Assembly: GCF_000799165.1 (NCBI RefSeq)
Contig: NZ_JUGF01000002.1
Span: 1,054,001-1,118,000 of the forward strand
DNA: 64,000 nt
Source: Methylotenera versatilis 7
GTDB taxonomy: Bacteria > Pseudomonadota > Gammaproteobacteria > Burkholderiales > Methylophilaceae
Direction: 5' to 3'
The notes beneath the pieces are model-generated. The model did not search any database. It was given only the letters and a program-made list of their open reading frames with translations, and was not told where the DNA came from. The translations under genes and the position numbers were made by a program. This document shows positions 7,766-16,013 of this stretch, piece after piece. The stretch's first letter is position 1, and the number at the start of each line of letters is the position of its first letter.

Positions 7766-10210
7766 TTAAACGGTAATGGTCTCGAACTCTTTATGTTCTG
7801 CACGTTTCTGCACGCGTTCAGACCAAGGTTCGATTGCACCTTGCAGCGCAAACAACAGGCGTTCGTAAGCAGCTTTACGTCCTTCGCTATCTTCCAGCAC
7901 GCGTTGTTTCACATATTCCAGACCAACGCGCTCAATCCAATGCACGGTACGGTCTAAATAGCGCGCTTCTTCACGGTAGATTTGGATAAAGGCACCAGAG
8001 TATTCCAGCACTTCCTCCGAAGTTTTGACTTTGCACAGGAATTGCGCCACTTCGGTTTTGATACCGCCGTTACCGCCTACATAGATTTCCCAGCCAGAAT
8101 CGACGCCGATAATGCCAACGTCTTTAATGCCAGACTCTGCACAATTTCTTGGGCAACCGGATACGGCGAATTTGACTTTGTGCGGTGCCCACATATGGTC
8201 GAAAGCTTTTTCGATATCGATACCCATTTGCGTAGAGTCTTGCGTACCAAAACGGCAGAATTCAGAGCCGACGCAGGTTTTAACGGTGCGAATACCTTTG
8301 GCGTAAGCATAGCCGGATGGCATATCAAGGTCTTTCCACATATCAACTAAGTCTTCTTTTTTTACGCCCAGCAAGTCAATCCGTTGGCCGCCAGTGACTT
8401 TTACCATTGGCACGGCATACTTCTCGGCTACATCGGCAATCTTGCGTAATTGGTCAGGCGTGGTTACGCCGCCGTACATACGCGGAATAACCGAATAAGT
8501 ACCATCTTTCTGGATATTGGCATGCACACGCTCGTTAATAAAGCGCGATTGCGGATCATCCACCGCTTCATGTGGCCAGGTAGAAAGCAAGTAATAGTTC
8601 AGTGCCGGTCTGCAAGTTGCACAGCCATTTTGCGTACGCCAATTCATGCCTTTCATTGCATCTGGAATATTCAGGTATTTATGCGTGCGAATCTCTGCGC
8701 GCACTTCTTCGTGGTTTTTATCGGAACAACCACAAATGGCTTTGCTAGTGGATGGAGGCGCATAACCGCCACCTAAAGTTGACGCTAGGATTTGCTCAAC
8801 TAAACCCACGCAACTGCCGCAGCTTGAGCCAGCTTTAGTTTGTTTTTTTACATCATCGATGGTGAACAAGCCTTGGTCTTGAATCGCTTTAACAATGGTG
8901 CCTTTGCAGACACCATTACAACCGCACACTTCCATTTCGTTGGTCATGGCGGCGGCTTTATCCTGGCCTTGGTGGCCTGAGTTGCCCAAGCTATCTTGCC
9001 CAAACATTAAGGAATCACGAATTTCATGAATCGGTTTTGCATCACGCAGCATTTGGAAATACCACGCACCATCTGCGGTATCACCATAAAGCACGCTGCC
9101 AATGATTTTGTCATTTTTAATGACGAGTTTTTTGTAAACCCCGCCAACTGCGTCGTGCAAAACTATTTCTTCCCTGCCATCATCAGCAATATCATCACCG
9201 CTAGCAAAATCGCCAGCGCTGAATAAATCGATACCTGTTACCTTTAATTTGGTAGAGGTGACAGAGCCTTTGTATGAGCCGATGCCAAAGTTAGCCAAAT
9301 GCGTTGCACAAACTTTTGCCATTTCGAATAATGGCGCAACCAAACCGTATGAAATACCGCGGTGTGCGACACACTCGCCCACTGAATAGATACGTGGATC
9401 GTATGTTTGCATCGTATCGTTCACCACGATACCTTTGTTGCAGTAAATGCCTGCAGATTCTGCTAGTGAAAAATTAGGGCGAATACCAACCGCCATTACC
9501 ACCAAATCGGCAGGCAATTGGGTGCCATCGGCAAAGTGAATGGCGTTAACGCGGCCAGAGCTATCACCTGTAAGCTCTTTGGTATTTTGATTTAACTGGA
9601 ATTTAAGCCCTTTGGCTTCCAGATTTTGTTGCAGCATTTTGCCTGCAGTTTTGTCCAGTTGCCTTTCTAACAGCCATTCGTTGCGGTGAATCACCGTCAC
9701 ATCCATACCTTGAATTTTCAAGCCGTTTGCAGCTTCCAAGCCAAGCAATCCGCCGCCGATGACCACTGCATGTTTATGTGCTTTGGCAGCATCAATCATG
9801 TCATTGGTATCTTTAATATCGCGATAACCAATGACACCTTTTAAATCTGCACCGGGAATCGGCAACATAAACGGTTTTGAGCCGGTAGCCAATAATAGGC
9901 GATCATATTCGGCGCTAGTGCCGTCTTCCGCATAAACCACGCGGTTTTTACGGTCGATTTTATTGATGCGGGCGCTGGTATACAGCGTGATATTGTTAGC
10001 GGCATACCATTCACGCGTATTCAAAATAATATCGTTAATGGTTTGCTCGTTCGCCAGCACGGGCGATAGCATGATACGGTTGTAATTGGGGTATGGCTCA
10101 TCACCAAACACGGTGATATCGTAAATATGCGGTGCGATTTTTAGCAATTCTTCTACCACGCGCATGCCTGCCATGCCGTTGCCCACTACTACTAATTTCA
10201 TTTTTTGCAT
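7766..10210 (-). CDS. nirB: Nitrite reductase [NAD(P)H], large subunit
   Basis: Cytoplasmic siroheme and [4Fe-4S] enzyme reducing nitrite to ammonium with NAD(P)H. At 814 residues the order is: FAD-binding pyridine nucleotide-disulfide domain (GNGMAGMRV at residue 9; GGGLLGLEAA near 152), a BFD-like cysteine domain (CGCNGVCKG...SSCGSC), a second Cys cluster (CGCSD...GCATC), then the sulfite/nitrite reductase halves. The siroheme/Fe-S cysteines are in CVGSEFC and SGCPRNC. It has its own promoter region: a sigma-54 element about 55 bases upstream of the start and NtrC-like dyads further up. The ATG at 10210 is followed by a second in-frame Met three codons later; either could start. Confidence 0.95.
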   Translation of the reverse strand: MQKMKLVVVGNGMAGMRVVEELLKIAPHIYDITVFGDEPYPNYNRIMLSPVLANEQTINDIILNTREWYAANNITLYTSARINKIDRKNRVVYAEDGTSAEYDRLLLATGSKPFMLPIPGADLKGVIGYRDIKDTNDMIDAAKAHKHAVVIGGGLLGLEAANGLKIQGMDVTVIHRNEWLLERQLDKTAGKMLQQNLEAKGLKFQLNQNTKELTGDSSGRVNAIHFADGTQLPADLVVMAVGIRPNFSLAESAGIYCNKGIVVNDTMQTYDPRIYSVGECVAHRGISYGLVAPLFEMAKVCATHLANFGIGSYKGSVTSTKLKVTGIDLFSAGDFASGDDIADDGREEIVLHDAVGGVYKKLVIKNDKIIGSVLYGDTADGAWYFQMLRDAKPIHEIRDSLMFGQDSLGNSGHQGQDKAAAMTNEMEVCGCNGVCKGTIVKAIQDQGLFTIDDVKKQTKAGSSCGSCVGLVEQILASTLGGGYAPPSTSKAICGCSDKNHEEVRAEIRTHKYLNIPDAMKGMNWRTQNGCATCRPALNYYLLSTWPHEAVDDPQSRFINERVHANIQKDGTYSVIPRMYGGVTTPDQLRKIADVAEKYAVPMVKVTGGQRIDLLGVKKEDLVDMWKDLDMPSGYAYAKGIRTVKTCVGSEFCRFGTQDSTQMGIDIEKAFDHMWAPHKVKFAVSGCPRNCAESGIKDVGIIGVDSGWEIYVGGNGGIKTEVAQFLCKVKTSEEVLEYSGAFIQIYREEARYLDRTVHWIERVGLEYVKQRVLEDSEGRKAAYERLLFALQGAIEPWSERVQKRAEHKEFETITV

Positions 10211-10264
10211 AATATTTACTTCAAAGTTGTTGATACAAAGTTTTTGACCTGACGACCATATATT

Positions 10265-10280
10265 GGCAATTAATGTGCCA
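10265..10280 (-). promoter_or_regulatory. Sigma-54 promoter of nirB
   Basis: On the minus strand the sequence reads TGGCAC-ATTAA-TTGC. It matches the -24/-12 consensus TGGCAC-N5-TTGC with exact spacing. Predicted transcription start is near 10254, giving a leader of about 44 bases before the nirB ATG. This predicts RpoN dependence and enhancer activation, which fits the NtrC-like sites upstream. Confidence 0.8.
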
Positions 10281-10376
10281 CTATTTTTTACGCTCTAAAA
10301 AAGTTTTTTACGTTTAAATACATTGGCTTGCTGAATTTTTGGTGCAAATACCTCTAAATTGACGCACCAAAACAGC

Positions 10377-10412
10377 GAGCGCACCATTTTAGTGAACCAA
10401 AATAGTGCGCTC
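10377..10412 (-). promoter_or_regulatory. Paired NtrC-like dyads upstream of nirB (also a terminator-like hairpin)
   Basis: Two overlapping dyads fit the NtrC core GCAC-N7-GTGC with one mismatch each: GCAC-N7-GTGA at 10381-10395 and GAAC-N7-GTGC at 10394-10408. They lie about 125-155 bp upstream of the predicted nirB start, the usual enhancer distance. The same stretch forms one long imperfect hairpin (8-bp GC-rich outer stem GAGCGCAC, 5-bp inner stem) 27 bases after the porin stop, so it may also end the porin transcript. Both readings are compatible. Confidence 0.6.
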
Positions 10413-10438
10413 TTATAAATGTAGATAATGCGATATCG

Positions 10439-11857
10439 CTAGAACGTATACATAGCTGTTAACCAGAGCTTTTCTGTGTCGCGAATACGGTTGCGATTGC
10501 CCGCAACATTATTAGGCGTATTAGCACCTGCGGCATAATGATCGTTCTCGCTATATTTGCCATATTCAAATTTAGTCATGATGTTTTTAGTCCAATTGTA
10601 GGTAGCCGCTACGTTCCACTCTGTGCCGTATTTATTCCCATTAGTCGTAGCGCCGCTGCCAACCGTGTTGAAGTCTTCATCTGATTTAAGAACGTGGTAA
10701 TCAGCAAAGAACAAGATATCGGCATATTTATAAGTGGCGGTTACAAACGTATCTTTGATCCCTTGTCTAGGTGTGACTAGGAATTTATCTACCCAACCCT
10801 GGAACAGGTGGTTAGTACCAAATGGCGTTTGAAACGCATATTGGCTATCGTTGCTGGATAGCAACTCTTGGTCGACACGAATGCTGAAATTATCAATACC
10901 TACGCCGCCGCCTAGTTTGTAATAATGCGCATCAATGCGTTTGTCGCCATCGGCATAATCGGTTTGTTTGGCATATTCTGCGGTGTATAAAGCTCTTAAG
11001 TTCGGGTTGAACGGATGTACGCCATCTAAACGTAAACCCAATGTTTTGTTGGATTGGTCTGCAGTTAAATTGGGTCTGCCGTTGTTATTCAATGAGCCTG
11101 CACCAAACCAAGCATTGCCAAAACCTAGATCATCCATATTGGATAAATAACCATAACCCACTATGGTCTCGGTTGGCGAGATGAAGTACTTAACATTGGC
11201 AACTTCCAAATCGCCATCGCGCTGTTTGGTGGTGATTTGAGTCGCTTGTTCAAAGTGCGCTAAATACACTTCTGTATCAGGTAGTGATTTGTTTAACACT
11301 GAAGCACCATCGAATACCTGCATGACTTGCCTAAAGCCAATGTCACCGATAAAACGCACATTATCTAAATTGACTTGCTGGCGACCCAGACGGAAACGCG
11401 TGTTTTTAATGCCAGTCCAATCCACATAAAGTTGATTGATGTCAAAATGGCTAGGGTCAACGATAGGCGCATAACCAGCCTTATCCACTTCCGTCACGTT
11501 GCCTTTGCGGTCATTAAAGTTATCCATCAGCTTAGTCACGCCGATTAATTGCCCTGCAAAACTAAAGTTGTGAAATGGCGCAGTTTGCCAACCCACCAGG
11601 CTACGTACAGTTAATCCTTCTGCATCTTTTAATTCATCGTTTGCTACTGGTGCAACCGCTAAACCATCTTGCCCGACATGTTCATAACGTAACCTGAAAC
11701 TGGTTAAGTTTTTGCCATCTTTGATTGAATCTAGAAACGTATATTCGTCTACTTCTTCGGTTGCGTCTTCTGCATGTGCCGAGCTGGCAAAGCCAGTTAA
11801 GGCTAAACATAAATTAAATGTGAGTAAATTCAGTTTAAATGGATTAGATTTTTTCAT
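10439..11857 (-). CDS. Alginate-export-family outer membrane porin in nitrate operon
   Basis: A 472-residue outer membrane beta-barrel. A signal peptide ends near residue 29 (SSAHA). The rest alternates polar and hydrophobic residues, with many aromatic residues, Asn and Gly, and ends in a terminal Phe (YTF), the usual BAM recognition residue. The RLRYEHV opening and RFRLGRQQVNLDNVRF segment resemble the alginate_exp (AlgE-like) barrel family. No alginate genes are near; it lies between the nitrate importer genes and nirB. A role in nitrate passage through the outer membrane is inferred from position. It begins 57 bases downstream of nrtD and is probably on the same message. Confidence 0.8.
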   Translation of the reverse strand: MKKSNPFKLNLLTFNLCLALTGFASSAHAEDATEEVDEYTFLDSIKDGKNLTSFRLRYEHVGQDGLAVAPVANDELKDAEGLTVRSLVGWQTAPFHNFSFAGQLIGVTKLMDNFNDRKGNVTEVDKAGYAPIVDPSHFDINQLYVDWTGIKNTRFRLGRQQVNLDNVRFIGDIGFRQVMQVFDGASVLNKSLPDTEVYLAHFEQATQITTKQRDGDLEVANVKYFISPTETIVGYGYLSNMDDLGFGNAWFGAGSLNNNGRPNLTADQSNKTLGLRLDGVHPFNPNLRALYTAEYAKQTDYADGDKRIDAHYYKLGGGVGIDNFSIRVDQELLSSNDSQYAFQTPFGTNHLFQGWVDKFLVTPRQGIKDTFVTATYKYADILFFADYHVLKSDEDFNTVGSGATTNGNKYGTEWNVAATYNWTKNIMTKFEYGKYSENDHYAAGANTPNNVAGNRNRIRDTEKLWLTAMYTF

Positions 11858-11914
11858 TGTATTTATCTTTATAAGTAAGTGTTAAATGAAGGTAAGTAAT
11901 GCATGTGTTAATGT

Positions 11915-12766
11915 TTAAGCCGCTTTTTTGGCATGGCGTTCATATAAAAACTTCAGTAATTCAGAACGTAAATGGTTGTATTGCTTGTCTTCAGCCAGCT
12001 CAAGCCGCTTGCGCGGATAAGGCAATTGCACATCCAGAATCTCGCCGATGGTGGCACTTGGGCCGTTGGTCATCATCACGATGCGGTCTGACAGCAACAC
12101 GGCTTCATCTACGTCGTGTGTCACCATCACTGCAGTTGTCCCAGACTTCTGCATGATCTTCATCAGCTCATCCTGTAAACCAGCACGAGTTAATGCATCC
12201 AGCGCGCCAAAAGGCTCATCAAGCAATAACACTTTTGGTTCCATGGCTAACGCTCTGGCGATGCCCACGCGTTGTTTCATGCCACCAGATATTTCATTCG
12301 GGCGTTTTTCAATCGCATGACTTAAGCCAACCAAATCCAGTGCGGCATAAGTGCGTGCTTCTTGCTGCACTTTCGATTCACTGCCAAATACGCGCTCAAC
12401 TGCCAAAAACACGTTTTCAAAACAGCTTAACCATGGCAGTAAAGAGTGGTTTTGAAATACAACGGCACGCTCTGGCCCAGGTGCAGAGATTTCACGGCCT
12501 GCACAAAACAGGTTGCCGCTAGTGGGTTGCAATAAACCTGCAATCAGGTTCAGCACGGTTGATTTGCCACAACCAGAGTGGCCGATAATCGATACGAACT
12601 CACCTTGTGTAATGCTTAAGTTAATGTTTTTTAATGCTTCGAATTCGCCTTTTTTGGTGACAAAGCGCATGCCAACATCTTCAATATGCACATAGCGCTC
12701 TGTGATTTTATTGGTAGCTTTACCGAGTTTTTTGATGGAAATGTTCTCATTTGAAATTTTAGACAT
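11915..12766 (-). CDS. nrtD: Nitrate ABC transporter ATP-binding protein
   Basis: ATPase of the nitrate/nitrite importer, 283 residues. Walker A is GHSGCGKST near residue 58. The Q-loop region reads FQNHSLLPWLS, the signature is ISGGMKQRVGIARAL, and Walker B is VLLLDEPFGALD. The NHSLLPWL motif is typical of the nitrate/sulfonate/taurine (NrtD/SsuB/TauB) ATPase family, and the neighbours point to nitrate. It lacks the extra C-terminal substrate-binding domain of cyanobacterial NrtC, so one ATPase probably works as a homodimer. It begins 11 bases after nrtB. Confidence 0.92.
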   Translation of the reverse strand: MSKISNENISIKKLGKATNKITERYVHIEDVGMRFVTKKGEFEALKNINLSITQGEFVSIIGHSGCGKSTVLNLIAGLLQPTSGNLFCAGREISAPGPERAVVFQNHSLLPWLSCFENVFLAVERVFGSESKVQQEARTYAALDLVGLSHAIEKRPNEISGGMKQRVGIARALAMEPKVLLLDEPFGALDALTRAGLQDELMKIMQKSGTTAVMVTHDVDEAVLLSDRIVMMTNGPSATIGEILDVQLPYPRKRLELAEDKQYNHLRSELLKFLYERHAKKAA

Positions 12767-12777
12767 TTGCTTATCCC

Positions 12778-13731
12778 TTATTCGTAATTAAAACGGTTAG
12801 CGATTACAGTCAGTATCTGCTCAAGCAACAAGCCAACAATTCCCACTACAAAGATTGCGATAATGATGTGTTCATAATTAGAGGCGTTGTATTCATCCCA
12901 CAACCAGAAACCAATGCCCGCGCCGCCGTTCAGCATCTCTGCCGCTACAATCACTAGCCAGGCAATGCCGATTGAAAGACGTACACCTGTCATCATATAA
13001 GGCAATACGTAGGGGAATGAAATCTTGGTGATGATTTTCCATTCACTTAAATTCAGCACTTTGGCGACGTTCATATAGTCTTGCGGCACTTTGCTGACAC
13101 CGACTGCCGTGTTGATGACCATTGGCCAGATACTGGATATAAAGATTACCCAGATTGCGGCCGGGCCAGCGGCTTTTAGCACCAGTAAACCCAGAGGCAA
13201 CCAAGCTAGTGGTGATACAGGACGCAGCAGGCCGATAACCGGTGCGGTCATGCGTGACATAAACTCATAACGACCGATAATAAAACCCAGTGGAATACCC
13301 ACTAAGGCTGCCAAGCCAAAGCCTAAACCGACCCGTTGCAGGGAAGATAGGATATTCCAGCCGATACCTTGATCATCCGGACTGTTTTGATGGAAAGGGT
13401 GCGCAAACAACTCCGCTGCAGAATGCCAAGTGCTGACTGGGCCGGGTAGTACAGGTTGCTGATGAGAAATTAATGTCCAAACTGCTAAAAATAACAAAAT
13501 GCCGAATACAGGCGGAATAGTAGTTTTAAAAAACGCTATGGTTTTAATCTGCGCAGTGGTTTTAGCTTTAGCCACATGCGGTAAGTTTGCCTTGGTTTTA
13601 CTATTTAACATTTTCATGTGCGTGTTATCTTCGTTCGCCGCGACAAGGCTATCTACCGTAGTTTCATTAGTCACTTGCTGTAAACTTTCCTGTAGCTTTA
13701 AACTATCTTTATTGATATTGACTGCGCTCAT
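12778..13731 (-). CDS. nrtB: Nitrate ABC transporter permease
   Basis: Inner membrane permease of the nitrate importer, 317 residues. The first ~70 residues are a hydrophilic N-terminal extension rich in Asn, Lys and Thr. It is followed by one transmembrane segment and the BPD_transp_1 domain, with about six hydrophobic segments in all. The EAA-type loop is seen around AKVLNLSEWKIITKISFPYVLPYMMTG. The GWNILSSLQRVGLGFGLAALVGIPLGF stretch is typical of NrtB/SsuC permeases. The long N-terminal extension is common in proteobacterial NrtB. It lies between nrtA (142-base gap) and nrtD (11-base gap). Confidence 0.92.
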   Translation of the reverse strand: MSAVNINKDSLKLQESLQQVTNETTVDSLVAANEDNTHMKMLNSKTKANLPHVAKAKTTAQIKTIAFFKTTIPPVFGILLFLAVWTLISHQQPVLPGPVSTWHSAAELFAHPFHQNSPDDQGIGWNILSSLQRVGLGFGLAALVGIPLGFIIGRYEFMSRMTAPVIGLLRPVSPLAWLPLGLLVLKAAGPAAIWVIFISSIWPMVINTAVGVSKVPQDYMNVAKVLNLSEWKIITKISFPYVLPYMMTGVRLSIGIAWLVIVAAEMLNGGAGIGFWLWDEYNASNYEHIIIAIFVVGIVGLLLEQILTVIANRFNYE

Positions 13732-13793
13732 GTTGCGCTCCTTTTTTGCATTGAAATAGTCGCCACTTAGTGTTTGTAACTAGATGTTTGCTT

Positions 13794-13832
13794 CACCCGA
13801 AAATTGCAGGGGATACTGACAAGCTTCGGGTG
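13794..13832 (-). other. Hairpin in the nrtA-nrtB spacer
   Basis: An 8-bp inverted repeat (CACCCGAA and TTCGGGTG) with a 23-base loop, in the 142-base gap between nrtA and nrtB. No U-tract follows directly, so it is more likely an RNA-processing or stability element than a terminator. Such hairpins often keep the binding-protein mRNA more abundant than that of the membrane parts. Confidence 0.45.
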
Positions 13833-13873
13833 ATGCCCACAAGGGTTAATTAAAATCAGGCTGTAGTTTTTAA

Positions 13874-15187
13874 TTAAGCTTTAATTTTAAAACCCGCTGC
13901 ATAGGCGGCTGGATTCTTGCCATCCCACACCACGCCGTCCATCAGTTTGCTGCTGCGCATCACATCTTTTGGAATGCTCGCGCCAACTAAACTCGCTGCT
14001 TCAGAGTAAAGTTTGATTTCGTTTACTTTTGTGGCAACGCCTAAATAATCCGGATCAGTTTTCAGCATGCCCCAGCGTTTATGCTGCGTTAAGAACCACA
14101 TGCCGTCAGACAGGTAAGGGAAGTTAACCGCACCATCGTTATAAAATTTCATGTAATTAGGATCTTTGTATTTTCTGCCATTGCCATTGTCGTAATCACC
14201 CACAAAACGGCCGGCAATCACTTCTTCTGCGGTATTCACATAAGCCTTACCAGAAATCAATTTGGCTACTTTTGTACGGTTTTCCATTGCATCGATGTAC
14301 TTGCAAGCATCTAAGATAGCGGCGATCATCGCGCGAGCGGTGTTCGGATTTTTCGCCACGAACTCAGCGGTAGTACCCAATACTTTTTCCGGGTGGTCCG
14401 TCCAGATGTCTTGTGAAGTCGTCACGGTAAAACCAAGCTTGTCGTATATCGCACGTGCGTTCCAAGGCTCGCCCACACAGTAGCCATCCATATTCCCGAT
14501 ACGCATATTCGCGACCATTTGTGGTGGCGGAACGACGATGTTTTTGATGTCTTTAACTGGGTCAATGCCGTTTGCTGCCAGCCAGTAGTTCAGCCACATG
14601 GCGTGTGTGCCGGTAGGAAAGGTCTGCGCAAAAGTAAAATCGCGGTTTTCGTTAGTCATCACGCGCTTTAATGATTTGCCGTCTTTTACGCCTTTATCTT
14701 TTAACTGGTTGGATAAGGTGATCGCCTGGCCATTATTGTTTAAACTCATCAACACTTTCATGTCTTTCTGCTGGCCGCCAATACCCAGTTGTACGCCATA
14801 TACCAAGCCATACAGCACATGCGATGCGTGTAACTCGCCATTCACCGTTTTATCGCGAATTGCTGCCCATGAAGCTTGTTTAGCTGGGACAATCTTAATG
14901 CCATATTTTTTGTCAAAACCCATTTCGGCAGCTACGACAATCGGTGCGCAATCGGTTAATGGAATAAAACCTATTTTGACTTCGGTGATTTCTGGCGCAT
15001 CGCTACCAGCTGCATAAGCCATGTTTTTAATACCTGCTGGAACGATATTCATCATGGTCGCTGCTCCAAATGCACCTGCGATGGTGTGTTTAAAAAACTG
15101 CCGACGGTCAGCATCAACGCTATTCACATTGCTGCTATTGTCATGAGTAGTGATGGCTTTCATTTTGTCTTGATTGTCCACATTCAT
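13874..15187 (-). CDS. nrtA: Nitrate ABC transporter substrate-binding protein
   Basis: Periplasmic nitrate/nitrite-binding protein, 437 residues. A Tat-type leader is visible: RRQFFKH near residues 29-35, then a hydrophobic Ala/Gly/Met stretch and an Ala-rich cleavage region (AYAAGS). The mature part has the NrtA/SsuA fold markers, such as KIGFIPLTDCAPIVVAAEMGFDKKYG, HVLYGLVYGVQLG and GYCVGEPWN. The Tat leader argues against this being NasS, the cytoplasmic nitrate sensor of the same fold. It is preceded by the dual-hexaloop antitermination leader, so its expression should depend on NasT. Confidence 0.92.
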   Translation of the reverse strand: MNVDNQDKMKAITTHDNSSNVNSVDADRRQFFKHTIAGAFGAATMMNIVPAGIKNMAYAAGSDAPEITEVKIGFIPLTDCAPIVVAAEMGFDKKYGIKIVPAKQASWAAIRDKTVNGELHASHVLYGLVYGVQLGIGGQQKDMKVLMSLNNNGQAITLSNQLKDKGVKDGKSLKRVMTNENRDFTFAQTFPTGTHAMWLNYWLAANGIDPVKDIKNIVVPPPQMVANMRIGNMDGYCVGEPWNARAIYDKLGFTVTTSQDIWTDHPEKVLGTTAEFVAKNPNTARAMIAAILDACKYIDAMENRTKVAKLISGKAYVNTAEEVIAGRFVGDYDNGNGRKYKDPNYMKFYNDGAVNFPYLSDGMWFLTQHKRWGMLKTDPDYLGVATKVNEIKLYSEAASLVGASIPKDVMRSSKLMDGVVWDGKNPAAYAAGFKIKA

Positions 15188-15241
15188 TCCTTCGTTAAAA
15201 AAATTGAAGTTTTAAGGTGTTAATTCCTAAAGCTTTGCCCA

Positions 15242-15293
15242 ATAAAAAAGACGTCTTAACAATGAGGTTTAATCCCATTACTAAGACGTCTTT
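15242..15293 (-). terminator. Intrinsic terminator in the nrtA leader (NasT-controlled attenuator)
   Basis: On the minus strand, a 12-bp stem of AAAGACGTCTTA and TAAGACGTCTTT encloses a smaller AATG/GG dyad. The run TTTTTTAT follows. It lies about 55 bases before the nrtA start and 15 bases after the second hexaloop hairpin. It is the expected target of ANTAR antitermination, and by default would also end a nasT transcript. Confidence 0.88.
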
Positions 15294-15308
15294 GTCTTTT
15301 GCTATTGC

Positions 15309-15364
15309 TGACGCCAACTTTGGCATCATTTTTTAATGTTGCATCACCCATCGTTGGGTCATGC
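15309..15364 (-). promoter_or_regulatory. Dual hexaloop ANTAR-binding RNA motif (NasT target)
   Basis: Two consecutive hairpins on the minus strand. P1 (15341-15364) has the stem ACCC/GGGT, extended by GCAT/ATGC past a G-G mismatch, and loop AACGAT. P2 (15309-15328) has a 7-bp stem, TGATGCC/GGCGTCA with one G-U pair, and loop AAAGTT. Both loops have six bases with A at position 1 and G at position 4, the conserved recognition bases of ANTAR-domain antiterminators such as NasR and EutV. A 12-base A-rich linker joins them, and a terminator follows. nasT, just upstream, encodes the matching ANTAR protein. Confidence 0.88.
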
Positions 15365-15423
15365 ATTTTTACTGCAAAATTTATTACAAGCTGGTGTGTT
15401 ACAAATGGCGATTCATTTAACGA

Positions 15424-16002
15424 CTAAATAATCAGCATTTTGGCCGCTTCATTCAATTGGTGCGATAAATCAGCCAATTTCATATTCTTCTTCATTGCCA
15501 TGCTACGCAATAAACTATAAGCCTCATCTTCATCAATCATGCGCTGTTTCATCAGCAAGCCTTTTGCACGCTCAATAGTTTTACGTTCATCCAGCTTGGT
15601 ATTCGCAATGTTTAATTCAGTGCGCAAATTTTTAAACTCTTCAAACCTTGCTACGGCAGCATCGATCACAGGTGTCAGCCTTTCACTTGGAATATCACCC
15701 ACTACATAAGCACTGACGCCGGCTTGTGTAGCAGCCTTGATTTTTTCTTTATCCCCATCGTGCGTAAACATCACGACAGGGCGCGGATCATGCATACTCA
15801 TCACACAAATATTCTCTAATGTATCTCGTGTTGGTGAGTCGGTATCGATAATGACAATGTCTGGCTTCACTTCACAGCATTTCGCTTCTAGGTTGATGGT
15901 ATTTTCAACATGCGCAATCACTTCAAACCCATTATCAATCAACGATTGTTTTAACGGTTTGCTTCGCATTAAGTCATTATCAACAATCATCACCTTTAAC
16001 AT
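15424..16002 (-). CDS. nasT: ANTAR-domain nitrate antiterminator
   Basis: RNA-binding regulator of nitrate assimilation genes, 192 residues. The N-terminal receiver-like domain (about 1-120) keeps Asp9 and the Asp pair in IIDTDSP, but lacks the usual lysine of the phosphorylation site (AYVVGDI region). That fits NasT proteins, which are controlled by NasS binding rather than by phosphorylation. A helical linker leads to the C-terminal ANTAR domain (ERKTIERAKGLLMKQRMIDEDEAYSLLRSMAM). The product should bind the two-hexaloop RNA immediately downstream. No nasS gene adjoins it: the next gene upstream is an ABC exporter. There is no Shine-Dalgarno before the ATG, and the predicted sigma-54 start is 1-2 bases upstream of it. 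Confidence 0.92.
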   Translation of the reverse strand: MLKVMIVDNDLMRSKPLKQSLIDNGFEVIAHVENTINLEAKCCEVKPDIVIIDTDSPTRDTLENICVMSMHDPRPVVMFTHDGDKEKIKAATQAGVSAYVVGDIPSERLTPVIDAAVARFEEFKNLRTELNIANTKLDERKTIERAKGLLMKQRMIDEDEAYSLLRSMAMKKNMKLADLSHQLNEAAKMLII

Positions 16003-16013
16003 GATTGATATAT

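Noticed and set aside
10211-10438. A second ANTAR hexaloop leader before nirB
   Set aside because: Hairpins here have 8- and 18-base loops; none shows a six-base loop with A1 and G4.
13874-15187. Possibility that the NrtA-like protein is the NasS sensor
   Set aside because: It has a Tat-type RRQFFK leader, so it should be exported; NasS is cytoplasmic. Kept only as a side hypothesis.
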